49,451 nt of DNA from NCBI GenBank assembly GCA_037176905.1, contig JBBBWG010023446.1, positions 6,839 to 56,289 of the forward strand, given 5' to 3'. Positions within the stretch are counted from its first letter, which is position 1; each line of letters begins with the position of its first letter. The position numbers and the translations under genes were made by a program. Shown piece by piece: positions 30,441-39,321 of the stretch. The stretch is from Azolla pinnata (lineage: Eukaryota; Streptophyta; Polypodiopsida; Salviniales; Salviniaceae). Under the pieces are notes generated by a model. The model was not told where the DNA came from. It did not search any database and worked only from the letters and a program-made list of their open reading frames with translations.

Positions 30441-30769
30441 TGCGCCTGTACGTACCATTACATAAATGCATGTAAAAAAATCGGGGGATTTTGGTGTTTT
30501 GTTTTTTTTACCCATCACTGGAGCTCGATGGAATATAGAAATTAAAAGAAAAAAAAAAGGGCGAGAAAGAAAAACCACCCAAAAACAGTATTTCCAGCCT
30601 CTTTTTTCCCCCTTTTATTTTTTTTGCTTCTTAAACAAAAAATGTGCCGATTTCGTTATTCCTTGGCTTTTTCTCTCCTCTTTTTTTTGTGTGGTTTTTA
30701 AAAAAACAAAAAACGGGGCTTCTGCAGCTTCCTGTGCCAACCACTCACTCTCTCTCCTCTCTCTTCACA

Positions 30770-31062
30770 GACGGTGACTCTCTCTCTTCTCTTCTCTCTC
30801 TGCACAACACACACACTCTCTTCTCTTCTCTCTCTTCACAACACACACACTCTCTTCTCTTCTCTCTCTTCACAACACACACACTCTCTTCTCTTCCCTC
30901 TCTTCACAACACACACGCAATCTCTTCTCTTCTCTCTCTTCGCAATACACACACACTCTTCTCTTCTCTTCTCTTCTCTCTCTTCACAACACACACACAC
31001 TCTCTCTTCTCTTCTCTTCTCTCTCTTCACAACACACACACACACACACACTCTCTCTCTTC
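30770..31062 (+). repeat. Pyrimidine/CA minisatellite (TCTCTTCTCTTCTC...CACAACACACAC)
   Basis: Seven or so units of about 38-48 bp, each TCTCTCTTCTCTTCTCTC followed by TTCACAACACACACAC. The block lies about 0.8-1.1 kb upstream of the PP2C start codon, in what may be its promoter or leader; similar C/T-rich sequence continues to about 31410. Confidence 0.9.
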
Positions 31063-31370
31063 TCTTCTTCTCTCTTTCTGCACCATATCCATCATCGTCC
31101 ACGTTGAGCTCTCATCTTCTTCGTCTCCTGCTTCCACAGCGTCCCCTTTGGAACAAAGAATTAATGGAAGCTTTGCAGCTCCCTGCAAACGTCTCTGCCT
31201 CTACACTAACTATCTGACACCCCGGAGCTTAAAGCAAGCGAGCGAGCGAGCCAGCGAGCCAGCGACGCCCGCCAGCCATCCATTCATGGAGAAGGGGTTT
31301 GTATAGCAGAGCACAGATAGATCTGTGAAGATTTCCTTCCTGCCTTTCTTTCGCTTTCTTCCTCCTTCCT

Positions 31371-31404
<34 letters not shown>
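31371..31404 (+). repeat. (CT)n microsatellite
   Basis: Uninterrupted CT run of about 32 bp in the presumptive PP2C 5' leader. Confidence 0.9.
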
Positions 31405-31408
<4 letters not shown>

Positions 31409-31869
31409 CCTGTCTCTCTTAGCCATTTCTTCTTCGCTCCAATGGAATTGGTCGCCCCCTCCCGCTGCTCGTACGCGTACGCTCCGTTTCCTCCTCTTCT
31501 CCTTCCGTAGAGCTTCTCTTGCTGCGGCGCTTTGCACTGGAAGAAGCAATGCAAACCTTCTGCTAAAAGCTTGCAGGCTGCTGCCCGAAGCTGTGCCCCA
31601 TGCGGCAAAGAACCATCGGGAACCTGCTGCTACACCCCTTCCCCCTACAGGAGACGAGTCCCGGGTGCGTAGAAGAATGGAGATCCACAGGGATGTTTGC
31701 GGAACTAGCTGAACAGAGAGCTTCTTTCTGAACCGATTCCTACGTTCGGCCTTTCCTCCGCTTAAGACGGGGCTTCGGATCTCAGAGATCTTGCCATGGC
31801 CTCCAGCTACGTTTCAGTTTCTGCCTAGGCAGCACGCAGAAGTCGAACTCCTTGCCAGGTGGAGTGGAA

Positions 31870-34800
31870 ATGGGAGCTCGTCTTTCTCATGTCGTCGAGG
31901 ACGACGGTTCCGACAGTGACGAGTATGACTGTGTCGGCTGTTGTGGTGGATATGACCCGTCTCAACCAGCAAGAAGGAGGTTCAAAGGGAAGCAGACCAA
32001 GAAGAAGCAGAAGAAGAAGAAGAAGCATGTTATGGAGCTGCTAGCTGCGGAAGCCAAAAGCAACGAGCTCCTCTTCAGAACGGTTGGGAGAATGTGCTCC
32101 AATGGCTCTACCAGCAATGCCTGTGTGTTCACTCAGCAAGGCAGAAAGGGGATAAACCAAGACGCCATGATTGTCTGGGAGGTAAGCTCGATTCTCGGCC
32201 TGCAGTTAGAAACTGGAGCTTTCTTCTCAGTGGAAATCTGTAGGTCCAAAAAATGTTCCTCCACTTCATCCCTAGCATCGTCTGACCAGAGGCAGGATCT
32301 GATCCAACTCTCTCTAAAGATGTTCCAATTGCTTTAATGTTCTGCAGAATTTCGACAGTTCGTGTCCAAATACAACCTTCTGTGGTGTGTTTGATGGCCA
32401 TGGACCATTTGGTCACCTTGTCGCGAGGAAAGTGAGGGATGCCTTGCCATCCAAGATCTCTGCTCTGAAATCCGCAGATGAAAGAAGCACGGTCGCTATG
32501 GCTGATTCTGCAGCTGCCGCTACCAACGAAGCATCCTTAGCACACGAAGAGCAGCATCAGAAATGGTTTAAAGCATGGAGAGACCGGTTTACAAGAGCTT
32601 ATCACAACATGGACAAAGAGCTCAAGTCCCATCCCACCATAGACAGTTTCTGTAGTGGAACGACTGCTGTCACGATGCTTCTGCAGGTATGGCCAAACAA
32701 AAGCTCTTCGAGGTTTTTCCCAGAGAGAGAGAGAGAGAGAGCGAGTTGTGGTTTTTTCAGGGACGAGATATGCTGATTGCCAACGTCGGTGATTCTCGAG
32801 CTATTCTGGGGACGTTAAGCGCTGATGACGATTCCAGAGTTGAAGCTGTTCAGTTAACCGTAGATCTGAAGCCGAACCTACCATGTAAGCGTATCTTCCA
32901 TTGCCGAAATTAGTAGGATCTTCCGGCATCTGGAAAGGCAGACATTAGCTTTCGGTACTTCGGACAGGCTATAGCCTGCGGCCATGGATTTTCTTCTTGA
33001 TTTCACGTCGTGAGCAGCTTCTATGCGGTCTGCTGATGCGTGATTGTGAAAATGCAGTGGAAGCGGAGAGGATCAAACGGTGTAAAGGCCGAGTCTTTGC
33101 ACTCGAGGACGAGCCAGAAGTGGCAAGAGTGTGGCTTCCCCACGACGATTCCCCCGGCCTGGCCATGGCCAGAGCTTTCGGCGACTTCTGTCTCAAGGAT
33201 TTCGGCCTCATCGCAGTGCCGGAGGTAACCTATGCCAGAATAACAGAAAGGGACCAGTTCATCGTGCTTGCCAGCGATGGAGTAAGTATCCGAGCTCTCA
33301 GCCGTTCTGTGTTTGATTCGAGGCGAATGTGTAGATGTGTCTGAGAACTGTGCTTTCTCTGCGCTACATGGACATGGCGGTTGTAGATCTGGGACGTTCT
33401 GAGCAACAAGGAGGTTGTTGAAACGATATGGGAGGCACCGACAAGGACGACAGCTGCCAGATCTTTGGTAGAGACAGCTGTGCGGGCATGGAGGCTCAAG
33501 TATCCTACCTCCAAGGTCGACGACTGTGCTGTAGTCTGTTACTTCTTCAACAAGCAACAGCAACGCCGCCATGGTCTTCCTGAGGTTACCGTATCCGCTT
33601 CTTCTGCTTCTGCTTCTGCTTCTGCTTCTTCTTCCTCTTCTATTTCTTCCTCTGCGAGTTCAGCTATGGCAGAGGTAGACTTCACGTCCGATCATCTACC
33701 TGTAGCCTCGGCTTCTGCATCGATGTTGGAGGCCACCGTCCATCCGGAAGTAGACCCGCCTCAGGTTGATGTCCATGAGGATCATTTCTGTGCCTCTGCT
33801 GGCGCAGTTTCTGTGGTGTCAGAGTGGGAGATTCGCGAAGGACTAACTGGAAGCGAAGAAGATGAGATGAAGATTTCAGCTAATCCTGCTACTTCGGCTT
33901 CCATCGCAGGGCTAGTTGCCGAGGGCCTGATCCGTTTAGAGCCTGCCTCTTCTGAAACGGCGACAACAGATATGGAGTTCACGGCTTTGCACCTGATGTT
34001 AGAGGGTGAGAACCAGAACAATATCTGTGAGCATGGTGCAGCAGGAGTGATGCAGCGCTCAGATACTCTTCGATCTGGTAGTGCAGGAGCCATGGCCATA
34101 GTAGCTCCTCCTCTCTCGTGCACTTCTGTGGATGAGACATCGGATCAATACCATTCCACACAGACGAACGACGAGAGCGATGGTTCCATGGCCGCGCCTG
34201 AAGAAGTACTACCGATACAGAAAGAAGATGCAGAGGACGTTCGCCATAGCCATGTTTCTGTTACCGAGGAAGCGATATCATCGCAAGTTGCTGCCACGAG
34301 CTCTATCCCTTCAGATGGAACTTCCGACATTACTCGATCCCTGGCCGAAAAGAACGGTGATAGCCTGACATCTTCTCTGGCCGCAGAGTGCAGCTCTGCT
34401 CCTGAATCGGATGGAGGCACCGCTACGACTTCATCTCTTAATCATGCACAAGATGACATACAGATCCACAGTGATCAGGAGAACGTGACAAACAAGCTTG
34501 ACCTCCATATCCATGCGGAGTCAGAATCCCTGCAGCAACCTACACCTTCTGCAGACCAGCAGCCGACCCCCGGCTGCTGCGTCCTGGATGTTGTAGCAGC
34601 CACAAGATCCATGGCAGAGCTGGAAGGTGCTCCATCCGAGATAACGGCGATGTCAGAGGAAGAAACCGACGCGGACAGAATCTCTCCTCTTTTAGCGAGA
34701 TCTGCGTCTAGGAGAAGCTTGGCAGAGTGCCTGTCTGTGGCAGACGACGAAGAGTGGTCAGCGTTAGAAGGCGTGGCAAGGGTGAACTCGTTGCTAAACC

Positions 34801-35168
34801 TCCCCAGGTTTCTCCAGAGAGGCCGATCGGAGATGATGAGGCGGGNNNNNNNNNNNNNNNNNNNNNNNNNNNNNNNNNNNNNNNNNNNNNNNNNNNNNNN
34901 NNNNNNNNNNNNNNNNNNNNNNNNNNNNNNNNNNNNNNNNNNNNNCAGCAGCAGCAGCAGCACGACGAGCAGCTCCAGTCGGAGCCAGCAGCAGTCGGCC
35001 AAGAAGAAGATGAGGACGCCATGGAAGCTGCTGAGCTGGAGCGTGCTGAGCTTCAAGAGGATCGCGCAGAGGGTCCGGTCCGCGCAGAAGAAGAGCAAGA
35101 AGCGGAGGAAGAAGCGGAGGTTCGCGTTGGAAGAGGGTGCGGAGGAGCAGATAAGGATATGGTATTGA
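31870..35168 (+). CDS. Clade E protein phosphatase 2C with a long C-terminal insertion
   Basis: Mg/Mn-dependent Ser/Thr phosphatase. Exons: 31870-32181, 32348-32686, 32761-32884, 33058-33281 and 33387-35168. All junctions are GT-AG and the phases agree, giving about 926 residues including unknown residues from a gap. MGARLS at the start is a good N-myristoylation signal, so membrane attachment is likely. PP2C motifs occur in order: GINQDAMIVWE, FCGVFDGHGPFGHLVARKVR, CSGTTAVTMLLQ, ANVGDSRAILGT, LTVDLKPNLP, SPGLAMARAFGDFCLKDFGL, LASDG/IWDVLSN and DDCAVVCYF. The DGHG, DG and DD metal ligands are all present. The clade E C-terminal motif is kept (RRSLAECLSVADDEEWSALE ... RVNSLLNLPRF). Between the catalytic domain (ending near residue 390) and that motif lies roughly 390 residues of Ser/Glu/Ala-rich sequence absent from the ~490-residue family members I know. 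A basic tail (KKSKKRRKKRRF) ends the protein. Confidence 0.94.
34846..34945. other. Assembly gap (100 N) inside the last PP2C exon
   Basis: Exactly 100 N, flanked on the right by a CAG repeat encoding SSSSS. The gap size is nominal, so the frame of the last ~74 codons relative to the rest is not certain. An alternative frame after the gap (QQQQQHDEQLQ...) is also open. Confidence 0.99.
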
Positions 35169-35739
35169 TAAGAGGCAAGCGTTGTGCTCTGGTGAAGGCA
35201 GAAACAGAAAGGATGAAGACGAAGAGGATGGCGATGGCGATGGCGATGGCGATGGAGAAGCTTCTGTTGACAGAAGTTCAGAACGACGAAGACGACGACG
35301 ACGACGACGACGGAGAAGAGACGTAAGAAAAACTTTTTTCCACTTAATTATTTTATTCTCCGTCGGAAAAAAGGTTTGAATTTCTCCGCCTCTGAAATTG
35401 TTTTTTTTTTCCCAGTTTACGGAAAATACAAAAAAAAAAAACCCCTCTTGAAAAAAATCCATCTCCTCTTTTGCGGACAAAGGAAAAATGTTGTGTGGCC
35501 TTTTATTATTTAAAAGTGGATTTTTCTTTTTTTATCCTTCTTAATTATCTACCGGGAAAGAAAAAAGGAAAAAAGAAAACAGGAAAAGGAAAAAAGAAAA
35601 AAGAAAAAAGACAGCCGCTTTATTTCACTTTCCTGTCGTCCTAACTATTATTAGCACAATTATTATTATTATTATCACTATTATTATTATTGTTATTGTT
35701 ATTATGGATTATTAAAGCATAATAATAATTTCTTATCAT
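35169..35739. other. PP2C downstream region with microsatellites
   Basis: Contains (GGCGAT)n at 35228-35253, (GAC/ACG)n at 35287-35312, A/T homopolymer runs at 35399-35440, and AAAAGG-type and ATT-type tracts to 35735. No gene. It probably holds the PP2C 3' untranslated region. Confidence 0.7.
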
Positions 35740-36202
35740 GGGAGAATTGCCCACAAGATTCTAACAAATTTTATAAATTACATTTTAACGCCTACTAAAA
35801 TTATAAATTGCAAATTAACGCCTCAGTCTTACTAGTGGTATTTCCTAATCGGCGTTCACGCTCATTAATTATCAGTCATTATCTTGAATGTCCCCTATGT
35901 AATTAATCATCAGAGGTTAGGGTCGCTAAAATTAGGGTCCAGCCAAATCAGAGGTTAATCGATAATGGGACAACTTCTTCGAGAATGCTCCAACTATGTT
36001 ACATAATCCGTAGTGATTACATTTGGCGATTGAGATGATGGCCTAATTACATCGGGAGCAATCAGGATTGTGACTTAATTAGCACGAACGCCGATTAGGA
36101 GATAGTAATAGCAAGACTATGCATTAATTTAGAATTTCCTAATTTTAATGAGCGTTAAAATGTAATCTACAATTTCAGTTGCGCATTTTGCGATAATTCT
36201 CC
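35740..36202. mobile_element. MITE/foldback element, member 1
   Basis: The ends are long imperfect inverted repeats. The left end reads GGGAGAATTGCCC...ATTACATTTTAACGCC...TTTCCTAATCGGCGTTC. The reverse complement of the right end reads GGAGAATTATCGC...ATTACATTTTAACGCT...TCTCCTAATCGGCGTTC. The arms extend about 150-180 bp. The 463-bp element has no coding capacity and sits between TTA/ATT microsatellite tracts, so no target-site duplication can be assigned. A relative lies at 48625-48992. Confidence 0.8.
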
Positions 36203-36700
36203 TTATTATTGTTATTACTATTATAGATCATCTTCTAGAATCCCATTTGTAGAAGATGATGGAGGGTGAGAGAAGTATCCTCGAACCTTCTTCATCACAA
36301 CAGGATTCAACGATCTGAAAGGATTAAGTAAGGTAAGCTAAGCAAGCAAGTGATGAGAAGGAAACCCATGGAACCCAGGTTTAGCTAAACAACGAAGAAA
36401 CATTCGATGCGTAGCTGTGTAATGTGCTGATGATCGAAGACGTTTGATGTTGCACAGCGATACGTCGATTCGACAGCAGTTGCAAAACGGTCGATCGCTG
36501 GCAGAAAACCAAACAGAAAAAATATTGTTTCAAGATCTATATCTGAGAGATGAGAGCATGACAGCTCCCTTTCCTTCCGCTCCAAGTTCTGAGGCTTTCA
36601 TTCTCTTTTCTTCTTTCTGTTCTCAGAACACGCTTTTCGCAAGCCGTGGCACAGGACAGTGGACGGTATGCAAAGCGTGTTCTATTGATCTGATCATTGT
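36203..36700. other. Intergenic upstream of the TATA box at 36706
   Basis: No gene recognised. Short open frames on both strands (36444-36755 plus, 36585-36385 minus) lack identifiable domains. Confidence 0.5.
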
Positions 36701-36705
36701 GGCAC

Positions 36706-36713
36706 TATATATA
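36706..36713 (+). promoter_or_regulatory. Candidate TATA box
   Basis: TATATATA in the context GGCACTATATATAGAGAGGC. It is about 148 bp upstream of the first ATG on this strand (36854), and no ATG lies between the two. Confidence 0.5.
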
Positions 36714-36853
36714 GAGAGGCAAATTCATTCACGACGAACCTGTCTTTTGCCATAGCCACCCTTCTCTGATTCTAGGATTTCTCTGTTCAAACTCCTGTGG
36801 TTTTTGCTATCATCCATCTGCTGTGTCTCCATCATCCCCTTGTAGAAGAAGCC

Positions 36854-36943
36854 ATGGCTTCCATTGTGAACATGTTTGCGTTCGTTCTGCACGACATCTC
36901 CGCATCGATAGTAATGATCTTCCTCATAGCGCTTCTTCATTGA
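36854..36943 (+). CDS. Candidate 29-residue hydrophobic micropeptide
   Basis: The first ATG after the TATA box is in a strong plant context (AGCCATGGCT). It opens a 30-codon frame with the product MASIVNMFAFVLHDIS followed by ASIVMIFLIALLH, a likely single membrane-spanning or secreted hydrophobic peptide. I recognise no family. A donor-like ATAGTAATG inside the frame (36910) means it could instead be the first exon of a longer gene whose remainder I cannot identify. On the opposite strand, 37063-36725 is open for 112 codons without a recognisable domain. Confidence 0.3.
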   Translation: MASIVNMFAFVLHDISASIVMIFLIALLH

Positions 36944-37051
36944 CCGAGCCTTCCCGAACCGCAAGAAAAGAGCAGGCGATTGAAGCATCGGTACAATCTT
37001 CTGTGGCTTCCATCTCACAAAGATGCAGACCTTGCAGCCAAGCCCATGTTC

Positions 37052-37275
37052 TACCGCCATCACATGTGTGCATATGCTGTTGCTACACGCAAATAAGAGC
37101 CATCTGAGTTTTGAAGATGGAGAATCAGCAGCAGCTTCTTCTTCTCCATCATCATCATCACCACAATCATCACCATCTTCTTATTCTCCTTCTTCTTCCC
37201 ATTCCATTCTGTACAGGCATAACATGTGTACATATGTTGATACAGGCAAATCTGAGCTTTTGAAGATGAAAAGTT
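37052..37275 (+). repeat. Diverged ~60-bp direct repeat around CATCACATGTGTGCATATG
   Basis: CATCACATGTGTGCATATGC...GCAAATAAGAGCCATCTGAG (37060-37118) recurs as CATAACATGTGTACATATGT...GGCAAATCTGAGCTTTTGAA (37217-37265). The two copies are separated by CAT/CTT-rich sequence. They may lie in the 3' region of the candidate transcript that begins near 36740. Confidence 0.6.
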
Positions 37276-37289
37276 CATCACTTGTATGA

Positions 37290-38175
37290 TGATGATGATG
37301 ATGATCATCCTATTGTTACAAGTTATGTACCTGTCTTTCCTATGGTAAGACAAATATTATGTACAGTTGACAAGTCGGATATGCATACTTAGCAGATTAC
37401 ATATCCGAATGAAAGCTTACTTGCAAATTACATATCCGAATGAAAGTTTACTTGTAAAGGCCTTAACATATGGCATCCTTAACACATGGCATGCTCGTGG
37501 GACATATATATACTTACCAGATTACATATATGTAGTTATACATTTTGTAAGGCCCTTTGTAATTCTTGGATCCTGTTGTTTGGCTGGCCAACACAATGCT
37601 GGAATCCTCGCTTATGAAAAAAAGCATCTGAAAAACAATGGGCCTGTGCTAATGATTCCAAGCCACTTTGCATGATTGCAATGAAGATTGCAGAGGTCAA
37701 ACTGACGATGCAATGAATGCTCTCACCTTGCCCCAATTGTGTACATTGTAATGGTTGCCAACGAGGCTGATTTTTTCTTGTTGTTTTTAGCCCTTCGTTG
37801 AATCATTGTGCTTTCGGCAGTTTGTGCACTTGAATTAAGCACGGGCGCCGATTAATCGAGCAAACAGCAACAAGGATTCGTAACCAGTGATGGTATGGTA
37901 TCAACACGTTCTTCTCGTGACATTGTTCTTGCTGGGCTCAATTAAAAAACACCGGTATAAGTGAGCCGAGGATTCTCGGTTCTATTCAATATATAACAAA
38001 TTCGAATTACTCCAAGGCCAAGCCAATAATCAAGTATTCAAAAAAATGTATAGTGTTAGCCATTCCTAAATCTTATATTACTAACTAGTATGCGAATAAC
38101 AATATGTGCAGTCATGAAATGTAATAAATGTGTTTGTGCAAGCATTCAAACGTTTGAAAACAAACCCGATTTAAA
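37290..38175. other. Intergenic, small repeats only
   Basis: A short direct repeat (AATTACATATCCGAATGAAAG, twice near 37394-37448) and a (GATGAT)n tract at 37287-37302. No gene recognised. Confidence 0.5.
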
Positions 38176-38180
38176 AAGGG

Positions 38181-38857
38181 CAAAATGCATGCTCCTTTTT
38201 ATTTTATCATTTCATTTTTTTTCCATGTTTTTCCCCACATACTCACACTCTCTCTTATATAACATGTGATGACATGTGATTCAATTCATTATATAATATA
38301 GACCATGGTCATTTGTCGAAATTTTAATCGTTATTGGTTCTTTCCAACTTGTTAATCCAATCCAACTTTAAGACGATTTACCATACACGTTTGATCGAAT
38401 CATACGCGGATGCAAATGGATATGATATACGTATGGTTAATTCTATGTGTGCACTGTTTTTGGGTTCAAGCTCATGACATAATCTTTTCAGACTTCTAAA
38501 GACTCTTTCTCTCGTAAAATCTCAATGGCACTTGCAAAATGCATGCTCCTTTTTATTTCATCATTCATTTTTTTCCCCCAATGCTCACTGTCTCTTATAT
38601 AACATGTGATGACATGTGATTCAATTCAGTATATAATATAGGCCACGGTCATTTGTCAAAATTTTAATCTTTATTTGTTCTTTCCAACTTGAAGACGATT
38701 TACTATACACGTTTGATCGAATCATACGCGGATGCAAACGCATATGATATAAGTATGATTAATTCTATGTGTGCAGTGTTTTGGGTTCAAGTTCATGACA
38801 TAATCTTTTCAAACTTCTAAAGTCTCTTTCTCTGCTAAAATCTCAATGGCACTTGCA
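38181..38857. repeat. 353-bp tandem duplication
   Basis: CAAAATGCATGCTCCTTTTT starts both copies, at 38181 and 38534. Both continue through TTATATAACATGTGATGACA, ACACGTTTGATCGAATCATA and AATTCTATGTGTGCA to CTCAATGGCACTTGCA. The second copy lacks about 20 bp. The block ends about 465 bp upstream of the pyridoxal kinase start codon. Confidence 0.9.
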
Positions 38858-39321
38858 TCCATCCGACCAGAGTTCGAATCCTACTAGAACACTTTTGAAA
38901 CTTTTTGCCCTCTTCCTTCTTCCTTCCTTCCTTACTTCCTCTCATCGTCTGCATCGTCGTCGTTCGCTTCGTCCTCTCCATCCTGCCATTGATCGCATTC
39001 CGGTTGGTTGATTGCTTCGCTTGCTGCTTCGTCTTCGATTGTCTTCCGCCGCATCGATCAGCGTGTTCTCTGCTTCCTCTTCGTCTTCCTCTTCTTCGCG
39101 TTTCCACGTTCTTCATCTTCGGGTACGGTTTCTTGTTTCCGTCGCCGTTTCTCCCGTTCCATTCCATCTTCTTCATCATCCTCATTCATGAGCTTCGTCC
39201 TTGTTTTCATCATCCTCACCCTTCTTTATGGCCCGGGGGTTTTTCTTGCTGTCTGAATGTTTAGATTACAAGGCTCCGGAGCAACTTTTCAAGTTCCTTC
39301 CAGCTTTCTGCCAAAGTCTCC
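38858..39321 (+). promoter_or_regulatory. Presumptive promoter/leader of the pyridoxal kinase gene
   Basis: C/T-rich sequence (CTTCCTTCCTTCC near 38920; TTCTTCATC tracts to 39190) typical of plant leaders. A 119-codon frame (38905-39264) is open here but ends before, and is out of frame with, the kinase start. If transcribed, its ATG would act as an upstream AUG. No clear TATA box was found. Confidence 0.45.

Noticed and set aside
29429..30545. Overlapping 100-300-codon frames on both strands (Ile-His-Pro and Met-His-Ala-Cys rich)
   Set aside because: All are translations of GGAT/GAAT and CATG simple repeats.
30644..31306. Plus-strand frames of Ser/Leu/Thr/His repeats before the PP2C gene
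   Set aside because: Translation of the CT/CA minisatellite; more likely a promoter or leader region.
36725..37063. 112-codon minus-strand frame opposite the candidate micropeptide
   Set aside because: No domain and no promoter features on that strand; the TATA box and start context favour the plus strand.
38868..38886. tRNA B-box-like AGAGTTCGAATCC (also AGAGTTCGAGTC near 22384), suggesting a tRNA or SINE
   Set aside because: No A-box at the right distance, no cloverleaf and no SINE-like 3' tail could be made out.
38905..39264. 119-codon frame just upstream of pyridoxal kinase
   Set aside because: Pyrimidine-rich leader giving Leu/Phe/Ser/Pro codons, no domain, ends before the kinase start and is out of frame with it.
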